The notes beneath the pieces are model-generated. The model ran no database searches and had not been told where the DNA came from. It saw nothing but the letters and a program-made list of their open reading frames with translations. From NCBI GenBank assembly GCA_937944055.1, contig CALDZJ010000063.1, positions 1 to 33,095 on the forward strand: DNA of 33,095 bases. The letters are read 5' to 3'. The position numbers and the translations under genes were made by a program. Below, in pieces: positions 1 to 10,334 of the stretch. The DNA is from an uncultured Verrucomicrobiales bacterium. GTDB taxonomy: Bacteria > Verrucomicrobiota > Verrucomicrobiia > Verrucomicrobiales > Akkermansiaceae. Each line of letters opens with the position of its first letter. Positions within the stretch are counted from its first letter, which is position 1.

Positions 1-1
1 A

Positions 2-367
2 GCAGACGACCCACGCGAGCACGAAATGCACTCCGAGCACTACGAACTCAGCGCCGAAGCTGCCGCCAAAATCCAAGCTGCCAAAAAGGTCGCCGCCGTC
101 GGCACCACCGTCACCCGCGTCCTCGAGCACCTCGTCCGCGACCGCGAAATCGCCGCCTGCCATGGCGAAACCGACATCTTCATCTACCCACCCTACCAAC
201 TCCAAGCCATCAACGCCCTCCAGACCAACTTCCACCTCCCCTGCAGCACCCTCATGATGCTCGTCTCCGCCTTCGCAGGCCGCGAACTCATCATGGAAGC
301 CTACGCCAAAGCCGTCGAAGAACGCTACCGCTTCTACTCCTACGGCGACTGCATGCTCATCCTCTGA
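2..367 (+). CDS. queA: QueA, tRNA preQ1(34) S-adenosylmethionine ribosyltransferase-isomerase (C-terminal part)
   Basis: The enzyme transfers the ribosyl part of SAM to preQ1 at the tRNA wobble position to make epoxyqueuosine. The gene is cut by the window edge: the frame is open from base 2 and reads ADDPREHEMHSEHYEL before and after the first internal ATG at 26, so that ATG is not the true start. The visible part carries the QueA signatures: the HEMHSEHYEL segment, VAAVGTTVTRVLE, the ETDIFIYPPYQ block, TNFHLPCSTLMMLVSAFAGRE, and the C-terminal EERYRFYSYGDCMLI. All are conserved in the family, so the identity is clear although the N-terminal half is missing. The stop lies five bases before the next gene, so the two probably share a transcript. 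Confidence 0.95.
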   Translation, partial: ADDPREHEMHSEHYELSAEAAAKIQAAKKVAAVGTTVTRVLEHLVRDREIAACHGETDIFIYPPYQLQAINALQTNFHLPCSTLMMLVSAFAGRELIMEAYAKAVEERYRFYSYGDCMLIL

Positions 368-372
368 AGACC

Positions 373-3039
<2,667 letters not shown>

Positions 3040-3056
3040 AAAAACCGCCTTAATTT

Positions 3057-3266
3057 ATGTCCTCCAATGACCCACTTCACGGGATTAAACTCGAGCAAAT
3101 GCTCATCCAACTCGAGGATCACTACGGCTGGGATGAGCTCGCCGACCGCATTCGCATCCGCTGCTTTGCCAATGATCCCTCCCTCAAATCCTGCCTGAAG
3201 TTCCTCCGGCGCACTCCATGGGCTCGCAACAAGGTTGAAATCCTCTACCGGGAAACATTCTGCTAA
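3057..3266 (+). CDS. VF530-family (DUF2132) small protein
   Basis: A 69-residue protein that matches the VF530/DUF2132 family from end to end: [12 protein letters not shown] at the start, [16 protein letters not shown] in the middle, then [19 protein letters not shown] and a closing VEILY. The family is a small compact fold known from Vibrio VF530 and proposed to bind DNA; its biological role is not established. The gene starts 17 bases after the SNF2 stop on the same strand, so co-transcription with the helicase is likely. It converges with the small AraC-type gene that follows. Confidence 0.88.
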   Translation: MSSNDPLHGIKLEQMLIQLEDHYGWDELADRIRIRCFANDPSLKSCLKFLRRTPWARNKVEILYRETFC

Positions 3267-3291
3267 GCTTCTGCCCCGCCCAGACCCCCTT

Positions 3292-3678
3292 CTAAGAGCA
3301 GCGCTCTCGGACCATTTTTAGCAAGCGGAGAGGAGGAATCCCATAAAACCCCTTCATCTCAGTTGAGAAATGGGAGTAGTGCCGGAACCCTAGCTGCTCG
3401 GCGATCTCATGGAGATCATATCCTTCTTTCATCATCCTCCGCGCGAGAACGGCCCGATATTGGCGGAAGAATACCTTCGGCTTCATTCCCACCACCTTAT
3501 CGAGGGCCAGCTCAAAGTCTCGGACTGTTAAACCTAGCTTTTCAGCCACTCCATTCACCATAAAGCCCTCATTGAAAGCTAGTTTTAATACATCACGGCC
3601 CTCATCATCCAGCACCTGATCACCATTTCTGCTAAAGAATGAGCTTGAACTGTTGCCATTACCACGATTGCCGATCAT
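3292..3678 (-). CDS. Minimal AraC-type DNA-binding regulator
   Basis: A 128-residue protein that is essentially only an AraC/XylS DNA-binding domain. A Ser/Gly/Asn-rich tail (residues 1-20) is followed by a first helix-turn-helix (VNGVAEKLGLTVRDFELAL). The second is the typical EGYDLHEIAEQLGFRHYSHF segment, then KGFYGIPPLRLLK, the usual AraC C-terminal signature. There is no room for a ligand-binding or dimerisation domain, so any signal input must come from partners or from its own level. It is divergent from the methyltransferase-kinase-regulator operon, with 99 bp between starts, so control of that operon, of itself, or both is a reasonable inference. Confidence 0.85.
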   Translation of the reverse strand: MIGNRGNGNSSSSFFSRNGDQVLDDEGRDVLKLAFNEGFMVNGVAEKLGLTVRDFELALDKVVGMKPKVFFRQYRAVLARRMMKEGYDLHEIAEQLGFRHYSHFSTEMKGFYGIPPLRLLKMVRERCS

Positions 3679-3692
3679 TATAAAAACACATT

Positions 3693-3775
3693 AATTCCCC
3701 CGATCTTAGTTAGTCAAACCGATTATGCCCCACCATACTCATCATTTCATAGACAGACCAAAAACGAGGGGAATT
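3693..3775 (+). promoter_or_regulatory. Divergent intergenic region with inverted repeat overlapping the RBS
   Basis: AATTCCCC at 3693-3700 is the exact reverse complement of GGGGAATT at 3768-3775. The right arm overlaps GAGGGG (3766-3771), the Shine-Dalgarno of the gene starting at 3778. If transcription starts before 3693, the two arms could pair and hide the ribosome binding site; as DNA they could instead be paired protein sites. No clear -35/-10 pair was assigned. Confidence 0.4.
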
Positions 3776-3777
3776 CA

Positions 3778-5196
3778 ATGGCCGAGAATCTAATCCACCT
3801 AAACACCACCGTAGCCTGTAAAAATAGCCAAGGTCAACAAGTCGCCGCGAATGTCCTGAGGCTACGGCGCTACTCCGCCACCTTCGAGGTCTACAACCCC
3901 TTCAGCCTTCTTCAACTCTCCGAAGTCTTAAAAGGATTTCAAATTCGCCTCAACGATCGCATCATCTACTCCGGTGATGCCATCGTCTCTAACTTAGTAA
4001 ATACCGGCATTCTCCTGATCTGTGAAGTCACTCTCAACGATGCTTGGCTAGACATTGATTTTCTCTCCGATCGTGAAGGCTTCCTCTCTCTCGGGCAGCA
4101 ATTTTCAGAGTTCCTTGATGAATGGAGATCCGCAAACCAAGTTGACCCAAGATTCAAACTGATCACCGCAGACCTTCAAAGCCTCCTCGTAGGAGTGCAA
4201 CGCTGGATGGAGCGCGCTGATTTAGGTTTACGCACTTCGACCGCTGAGGAGCTCATCGAATTAGAAGTCAAAACCCTTACCGGTCTTGAAAGCCAACTCT
4301 CAGCACAAGTGCATGAAGCGATGACAAGCTTTGAAGACGCGGCTCGAAATGTCTCTCCTGATGACCAATCGGCTCACAAGTTTTATGTCCGCCGACAAAT
4401 CCACCCTCTTGTCCTTTGCTCTCCTTTTGCATATCGCACTTTTTATAAACCACTTGGCTATGCCGGTGACTATGAAATGGTGAATATGATGTTGCGCTCG
4501 CCATACGAAGGCGCATCTCTTTTCGCCAAATCGATCAATTGCGCCTTCCTAAAGAGCCCCCCTGTTGAAGCTCACAGAAACCGTATCACGTATCTGAAAA
4601 ATCTCCTTTGTGAAACGGCAGAAAACAGAAAGGGCAACAAGGTTCGGATTCTGAATTTAGGCTGCGGGCCTGCACATGAAGTCCAAGCCTTTCTAAGGGA
4701 TTCAGAATTGAGCGATCTCTGTGAATTTACCCTCCTCGATTTTAACGATGAAACGATCCGGTTCACAGGCCAAGTTCTGAATGACCTTAAAGAGACCCAC
4801 GGCAGGCAGGTTTCGGTGATACCGATCAAACGTTCAGTCCATCAATTACTCAAGCAAGGGAACAGCGGTGATGCCGATATGAATTGGGACAGCTATGACC
4901 TTGTCTACTGCGCAGGTCTTTATGACTACCTATCGCAGAAGGTCTGCCGACGGCTTACCGATATCTTCTACAAACTCGCGAAGCCAGGTGCTCGTGTTGT
5001 CATCACAAATGTCTCATCCACTAACCCCAGCATTGGCTGGATGGAGTTCTTACTCGAATGGAATTTAGTTTATCGAAATAACGACGAAATGTTAAACCTC
5101 GTTCCGAAAATGAATGAAGGCCCAAGGTCAAAAGTCCTCGCTGACACAACCGGCGTGAACCTCTTCCTCGAGATTGAGAAACCTAGCCTCAAATGA
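3778..5196 (+). CDS. SAM-dependent methyltransferase, PhcB-like (putative 3-OH fatty acid methyl ester signal synthase)
   Basis: A 472-residue protein. Residues 1 to about 100 form a beta-rich module that may be PilZ-like. The middle has the conserved block HPLVLCSPFAYRTFYKPLGYAGDYEMVNMM, which I associate with proteins annotated as 3-hydroxypalmitate methyl ester (EF) biosynthesis proteins. The C-terminal Rossmann methyltransferase begins with motif I, ILNLGCGP (about residues 291-298), followed by FTLLDFNDE (acidic motif II) and DLVYCAGLYDYL. In Ralstonia, PhcB methylates a 3-hydroxy fatty acid to make a quorum signal sensed by PhcS. The next gene starts in an ATGA overlap with this stop (5193-5196), so translation is coupled to the sensor kinase. 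The methyltransferase call is firm; the PhcB role rests on the conserved block and on the kinase and regulator genes that follow. Confidence 0.75.
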   Translation: MAENLIHLNTTVACKNSQGQQVAANVLRLRRYSATFEVYNPFSLLQLSEVLKGFQIRLNDRIIYSGDAIVSNLVNTGILLICEVTLNDAWLDIDFLSDREGFLSLGQQFSEFLDEWRSANQVDPRFKLITADLQSLLVGVQRWMERADLGLRTSTAEELIELEVKTLTGLESQLSAQVHEAMTSFEDAARNVSPDDQSAHKFYVRRQIHPLVLCSPFAYRTFYKPLGYAGDYEMVNMMLRSPYEGASLFAKSINCAFLKSPPVEAHRNRITYLKNLLCETAENRKGNKVRILNLGCGPAHEVQAFLRDSELSDLCEFTLLDFNDETIRFTGQVLNDLKETHGRQVSVIPIKRSVHQLLKQGNSGDADMNWDSYDLVYCAGLYDYLSQKVCRRLTDIFYKLAKPGARVVITNVSSTNPSIGWMEFLLEWNLVYRNNDEMLNLVPKMNEGPRSKVLADTTGVNLFLEIEKPSLK

Positions 5197-7838
5197 AGTC
5201 AGAGGAGGCAATACAGATCGGGAGCGACCGTGCACTTTGGCTCGCGTTCGAGAAAAGTGAAATCGAAACACAGAAGCTTCAATTGAAGCGGACCATCTTA
5301 TTTGCCGCTTGCTTCTCTCTCTTAGGTTTCGTCCTAGATTTTTTGATCTACCCAGAGTTCGTCGTCCCATTCTTCATCTGCCGCTGCATCGCAGTGACTC
5401 TCTTACTCGCAACATTCATTCCTCTGCGACTAGACCTAAAGCCTAAACTGATTCGACTCTTAAGCCACTGGCCTGTCTCCATTCCCATCTCTGCGATCAT
5501 GTTCTTCATCACATATGCCCAAGATGGAGAATCCACCTACTACGCAGGATTGAACCTCGTTCTCGTCGGAGCTTCCCTGATCCTACGCTGGCGCTTTATC
5601 GACTCAGTCATTAACGCAAGCCTCTGTCTAGTGACCTATCTAGGATTCGCCCTCTCACTTCCCGGTGACACATCCACGATTCTTACCAATGCCTTCTTCA
5701 TCATGGTCACTGCTGTCTTTGCATGTGCAGGCACCTTCTTCTACTCCCGCCTTCGTTATCAAGAATTCCTCCTTCGCCACCAACTTGATGCCAACCGGCA
5801 GGAACTCGAGGAAAACAACGCAAAACTTCAAGCGCTCGATGAGGCCAAAACACGCTTCTTTGCAAACATCAGTCACGAACTCCGAACTCCCTTAACCCTC
5901 ATTCTTGGACCAGTAGAGCAGCTCAAAACTCTCCCTTCTCTTCAGTCTGACCCAAAAGCGAGCACCATGATCGAAACCCTTTCTGAGAACGGTTATCGGC
6001 TCCTAAGACTCATCAACGATCTTCTCGACCTAGTCCGCCTCGATACCGGTGACATCCCTCTGCGTCCCGAAAATCTTGACCTCCCAAAGTTCCTAGACCT
6101 CCTCGGAATCAGCCTCCGCCCAATGGCCGAGACCCAGCAGATTTCACTTCAGATTCAAAGCAAGATCCCCAAAAACCCCGTTCAATACTACGACCGAGAC
6201 AAGCTCGAAAAAATCATTCTCAATCTCAGTATCAACGCTCTTAAATTCACCCCTGCGGGAGGCAAAGTTTCCCTAAATCTTCGCGAAGAAGACACAGACT
6301 TTATCTTAACCGTATCTGATACCGGTAAAGGAATGACCGATGAAGACCTCGAGAGAATCTTTGAACGATTTTGGCAAGCCGACGCTTCCTCAAAACGCAA
6401 AGCAAGAGGCACCGGAATCGGCCTAGCTTTAGTCAAGAGCCTCACTGAACGTCTCAACGGCAAAATTGATGTCAAATCAAGCCCTGGAATGGGCACCACC
6501 TTCACCCTCCGCTTTCCATCCGTCCTTCCTCCAAGTGAGCAAGACACGATTGAGACTGAACTGCACAAAGAGATCATCGCAGATGAGTTCGACGCCCTCC
6601 ACGAAAAAGCCCGCCTCGCCACCGCTAGTCCACCACAACATCAAACTGCACAAGCGGCTAGCCAGAACCTCCCTCTCCGCCCTAGCAACGGAGCTCCCCA
6701 ACTTCTCGTAGTCGATGATGAATCTAGCATGCGCCAATTCATCGTCTCGCAACTTGAAGATTATGAAATTCTTGAAGCCTCAGACGGAAAACAAGGCTGG
6801 GAACTTGCCAAACAACACTTGCCCGATCTGATCGTCCTAGACTTTATGATGCCTGAGATGGATGGCATGGAAGTTTGCCGCCTTCTCAGAAAGCACCCGC
6901 CCACCTCTCGCATCCCCATCGTCCTCGTCACCGCCCATGCAGGGGATGCTCCCCGTCTAGAAGCTCTGCAGGCGGGCGTGAATGACTTTCTCACCAAGCC
7001 ATTCTCATCCGTCGAGCTCCGCGCCCGGATCCGCAACCTCCTCATTACGGTCCAACACGAACGCGAAATCGCCGAGAGTAATACCAACCTCACTCAAGCT
7101 CTCGTGCAACTTCAAGAGAACGAGGAACAGCTCGTCCGAGCAGAAAAACTCACCTCTCTTGGGCGCATGAGCGCAGGCATCATTCACGAGGTGAACAATC
7201 CTCTCAACTACGCGAAAACCTCCATTCACTTGCTCAAAAGCTACCGCGATCTCATCCCAGCTGGAGAGCAAGCGGACTACGATGATACGATCGTAGACCT
7301 CAATGAAGGGGTCCAGCGAGTGATTGATATCATTACAGATCTCCGCGCCTTCACCCGAGGTGACGAGACCACCCGTCACCTCCTTCAGCTCCATAAAGTT
7401 GTCGCCAATACGCGTCGCCTCATCGCTAGTGATCTGGGAAGCGTAAGCTTCACCTGCGAGGTCCCAGAGGATCTGGAACTAGAGGGCAATGATAACCAAC
7501 TTTGCCAAGCCTTCATCAATCTCATTCAGAATGCCCTCCACGCAACCGCTGACCAAGATGATCCTAAAATCACCTTCACTGCTCAGGCCTCTCCGGCAGG
7601 AGGAATCGTCCTTCAAATCTCCGATAATGGCATCGGGATTTCTGCCGAGACCCAAAGCCAGATCTTTGATCCCTTTTTTACCACTCGCGATGTCGGCGAT
7701 GGCATGGGCCTAGGGCTCAGCCTTACCCTAAGAATCATCGAGGAACACCGCGCCAAAATCCATGTCGAAAGTGAACTCGGAAATGGCGCGACTTTCATCA
7801 TCTACTTCCCTCCTCCAAAGAACCCTTCAAATTTATAG
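5193..7838 (+). CDS. Six-TM hybrid sensor kinase HK-REC-HK (PhcS-PhcR-like fusion)
   Basis: An 881-residue inner-membrane signalling protein. Six hydrophobic segments are visible at about 34-54, 57-78, 93-109, 115-132, 137-156 and 162-185, with little periplasmic sequence; this is the sensor style of PhcS and CqsS-like receptors. A coiled segment leads to HisKA with phospho-acceptor His228 (NISHELRTPL) and a full ATPase (LNLSINALKFT, DTGKGM, GTGIGLAL). A REC domain follows with Asp550 (LIVLDFMMPEMDG) and the TKPFS lysine. A second complete kinase core has His665 (IIHEVNNPL), the N-box FINLIQNALHAT, DNGIGI and GMGLGLSL. In Ralstonia, PhcR is a REC domain joined to a kinase-like domain, so this gene reads as PhcS and PhcR in one chain. 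It overlaps the methyltransferase by four bases. Confidence 0.85.
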   Translation: MKSEEAIQIGSDRALWLAFEKSEIETQKLQLKRTILFAACFSLLGFVLDFLIYPEFVVPFFICRCIAVTLLLATFIPLRLDLKPKLIRLLSHWPVSIPISAIMFFITYAQDGESTYYAGLNLVLVGASLILRWRFIDSVINASLCLVTYLGFALSLPGDTSTILTNAFFIMVTAVFACAGTFFYSRLRYQEFLLRHQLDANRQELEENNAKLQALDEAKTRFFANISHELRTPLTLILGPVEQLKTLPSLQSDPKASTMIETLSENGYRLLRLINDLLDLVRLDTGDIPLRPENLDLPKFLDLLGISLRPMAETQQISLQIQSKIPKNPVQYYDRDKLEKIILNLSINALKFTPAGGKVSLNLREEDTDFILTVSDTGKGMTDEDLERIFERFWQADASSKRKARGTGIGLALVKSLTERLNGKIDVKSSPGMGTTFTLRFPSVLPPSEQDTIETELHKEIIADEFDALHEKARLATASPPQHQTAQAASQNLPLRPSNGAPQLLVVDDESSMRQFIVSQLEDYEILEASDGKQGWELAKQHLPDLIVLDFMMPEMDGMEVCRLLRKHPPTSRIPIVLVTAHAGDAPRLEALQAGVNDFLTKPFSSVELRARIRNLLITVQHEREIAESNTNLTQALVQLQENEEQLVRAEKLTSLGRMSAGIIHEVNNPLNYAKTSIHLLKSYRDLIPAGEQADYDDTIVDLNEGVQRVIDIITDLRAFTRGDETTRHLLQLHKVVANTRRLIASDLGSVSFTCEVPEDLELEGNDNQLCQAFINLIQNALHATADQDDPKITFTAQASPAGGIVLQISDNGIGISAETQSQIFDPFFTTRDVGDGMGLGLSLTLRIIEEHRAKIHVESELGNGATFIIYFPPPKNPSNL

Positions 7839-7920
7839 ATTTTTACAAAATCACCTTCTCTAACAGATCATAAAATATGTTTCTAAGTCCGTAGAACTAT
7901 CTATCCTCGCATACGACCTA

Positions 7921-9114
7921 ATGAATCCTTCGAGCCCGCACTCTCCACCTGCAAACAAGCCCATTATTCTCTTTGTCGATGACGAGGAAAAAACAAGAAA
8001 GCACTTCCGCCGACTCTTCGAAAAACAATTCAGAATCGTAGATGCAGCTGATGGCGTTGAGGCCCTTCGGGTTTTTCAAACAGAGCTCGACCAAATAGGT
8101 GTCATCGTCACTGACCAACGCATGCCCAACGAAACTGGCACCGAATTTCTTCAAAAAGCAGCTCTCTTAAAACCCAGCGTCATCCGCATCCTCTCAACCG
8201 CCTATGCTGATGTGGACGCAGCGATTGACTCAGTAAACAAAGGCGGGATTTATCGATATATCACCAAGCCTTGGGAAATCCCAGACCTAGAAGTGACCCT
8301 CACCAGAGCTGTCGAACTTTACGAACTTCAAAACGAACGCGACGAACTACTCCGGCAAAAACTCTCGAGCTTACAAAATCTCGCCGCGACCGAACGGATC
8401 CACTCTCTTGCCGCGCTCTCGGTCTTTCAAAACACAGGCCTTCGTCATGCTTCCCGTGCTCTCCAAATCCTTGTTCAGCTCGCTGACCAACCTGAACTTA
8501 ACTCTGCTAACACCATTGGCGAAACACCTCCATGGTCGCTCGTCTACACACAACATCGCCATTTTCTCGAAGTCGCACACACTCTTCTTCCCTCGGATCT
8601 GACTACCGGTCCCGATCTTGATTCTTCGCAACTCACCAATGCCTCGGCAATTCTAAAAAATGCCTGTGAGTCCGACCCTCGCTTTCAATGGAATGACAGC
8701 GGGATTCAGAAAATCCAATGGCCTGGCCCTCAGACCCTCGCGGCCCCCATCATGGAGGGACTCATCCGAGGAATCGGCGCCATTCTCTCTCAAGCCAACA
8801 CCATCCACGCCCAAGAAACGGCCCAAGGGATCGAACTCTCAGTCTCAGCCTTGTCTCTCTCCCACGGACTCCAGCCGCTCATCGTTCCACAGTTCCCAGA
8901 CGGACAGGAAAAAAACCGCTGTCTTGCACTGACTGCCGCCTTCCTCACGTGGACTCACCACGGTGGGAACATTGAAATTCTTCCCGATCACGCAAGCCGC
9001 ACGGTCACCCTACGTCTTTCGCTCGCTCCCGCCGGAGCCGTAAATGATCCATGGGAGACCCTTGCCGCAGACCTCGTCGCGAATGATCTCTTTTGGCAAC
9101 GCCACCTCGACTAA
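7921..9114 (+). CDS. Response regulator with degenerate kinase-like C-terminus (PhcQ-like)
   Basis: A 397-residue protein. Residues 10-125 are a REC domain: acidic pair VDDEE near the start, phospho-acceptor Asp65 (IVTDQRMP), and YRYITKPW with the conserved lysine. A helical segment (QNERDELLRQKLSSLQNLAATERIHSLAAL) and a long C-terminal region follow. The end (LALTAAFLTWTHHGGNIEI, then TVTLRLSL) resembles the last part of a histidine-kinase ATPase, but the N-box and DxGxG motifs are not visible, so catalysis is unlikely. No DNA-binding domain is seen; output would go through protein contacts. It lies 82 bp after the hybrid kinase and matches the position of phcQ in the Ralstonia phcBSRQ order. 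Its stop overlaps the stop of the convergent FadL gene by three bases. Confidence 0.7.
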   Translation: MNPSSPHSPPANKPIILFVDDEEKTRKHFRRLFEKQFRIVDAADGVEALRVFQTELDQIGVIVTDQRMPNETGTEFLQKAALLKPSVIRILSTAYADVDAAIDSVNKGGIYRYITKPWEIPDLEVTLTRAVELYELQNERDELLRQKLSSLQNLAATERIHSLAALSVFQNTGLRHASRALQILVQLADQPELNSANTIGETPPWSLVYTQHRHFLEVAHTLLPSDLTTGPDLDSSQLTNASAILKNACESDPRFQWNDSGIQKIQWPGPQTLAAPIMEGLIRGIGAILSQANTIHAQETAQGIELSVSALSLSHGLQPLIVPQFPDGQEKNRCLALTAAFLTWTHHGGNIEILPDHASRTVTLRLSLAPAGAVNDPWETLAADLVANDLFWQRHLD

Positions 9115-10334
9115 AACTTGAAATGGCATGAGGCATTAATCGCTTGATTGAAGGTCTCAAATCTTCCATTTGCAGTTTCTCCGGCTGGACTTGGCGTATT
9201 CCCTGTCACGGTCCGCCCTCCATTGTAGGCAAAGTGATAAGCCAAGGCCCAGCCCCACTCATCACCACGGTGGCCGAATCCGATGCTCCCTAAATGAAGA
9301 TCTGAATCAGGATTCGTCGGTGACAAAGTCTCATTTGGCACCGAGTTCTCACTGTAAATATAACCAACACTCACCCAGTAACCCTTACCCAATTGACGAG
9401 TCACCCCGAGCTCATACATAAAGCCTGACTCATACTCGAAAGGCAAATCCACATCCCCAAAGGGAGTCCCCACAAAGGTCGAAGTGTTCACCCGGTCCCA
9501 ATTCGTCCAATCCACATTCACCTCAATATTCCAATCCGGCGTAGGACGATAAGAGATCCCAAAATCAATATTATCAGGGAACCTCAGGCTCGCATTCGTC
9601 GCTTGAAAATCCTCTGGCAACGGAGTCCCTAGCACCCGTGACTCCCCCTTATAATTCGCCTCAGTCTCTGAACGGTAACTAAGACCGATGGACCATTTTT
9701 CATGAGGCCGGTAGAGCAGGCCCAGATTAAAGCCCACCAGAATGTCATCACCCTCATAGCGGAACTGGCCACCTCCGCCCGGGACTAAAGCCTGCTGGAG
9801 CTCCACCTCTGAATAATTAAACGTCAGACCGGCTGCCAGCGATAAGGAGTCATTCACCTCGTAAGCAGCTACGGTATTAAAAGTCGCATAAAGGAGAAGG
9901 GCCTCCTCAGCTTTCGTCGCAAAGGGCGTGTCACTCCCCCAATCGATCCCCAGCCCAAAGGGCGCATAAAGCCCCATTCCAAATGACCACGGAGAACTTT
10001 CCGGCGAATAAACATAGTAAATTTGAGGCACCGCCTGCACCGCAGGATCGGTGCTAGCTCGCCGCCCATCAGGAGCCGTGAAATCGACACCAGTTGTAAT
10101 GAAATAGGATCCAAAGCTCACATGGTGACCTTCCAATTGAGTGATCCCAGCCGGATTGTAATAGAGAGCAGAGGGATTATCAGCCGTCGCCACAAAAGCA
10201 TTTCCCCGCGCAATTCCCTCAGGATCTTGATTCGGCAATCGGAAACCCACCCCTTCCACCACGGATCCTAAAAGAAAGAAAAAAGCCCCACCTTTACCAA
10301 AACTTCCGATCTTCATCGCCGTCTCGTAGCCCAT
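9111..10334 (-). CDS. FadL/OmpP1/TodX-family outer-membrane transporter
   Basis: A 407-residue beta-barrel protein of the long-chain fatty acid porin family. Residues 1 to about 30 contain a hydrophobic export signal (GGAFFFLLGSVVEG); the internal Met7 (MKIGSFGKGG) is an equally likely start. The family signature follows: GFRLPNQDPEGIARGNAFVA, then ADNPSALYYNPAGITQLEG, the usual N-terminal hatch segment. Amphipathic strands fill the rest, and the protein ends in FKF, an aromatic terminus typical of outer-membrane barrels. FadL proteins move hydrophobic compounds such as fatty acids, and in some bacteria long-chain acyl signals, across the outer membrane. The ATG directly follows the TAA stop of the acyltransferase gene, so the two are one operon. 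It converges with the phc-like operon. Confidence 0.9.
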   Translation of the reverse strand: MGYETAMKIGSFGKGGAFFFLLGSVVEGVGFRLPNQDPEGIARGNAFVATADNPSALYYNPAGITQLEGHHVSFGSYFITTGVDFTAPDGRRASTDPAVQAVPQIYYVYSPESSPWSFGMGLYAPFGLGIDWGSDTPFATKAEEALLLYATFNTVAAYEVNDSLSLAAGLTFNYSEVELQQALVPGGGGQFRYEGDDILVGFNLGLLYRPHEKWSIGLSYRSETEANYKGESRVLGTPLPEDFQATNASLRFPDNIDFGISYRPTPDWNIEVNVDWTNWDRVNTSTFVGTPFGDVDLPFEYESGFMYELGVTRQLGKGYWVSVGYIYSENSVPNETLSPTNPDSDLHLGSIGFGHRGDEWGWALAYHFAYNGGRTVTGNTPSPAGETANGRFETFNQAINASCHFKF

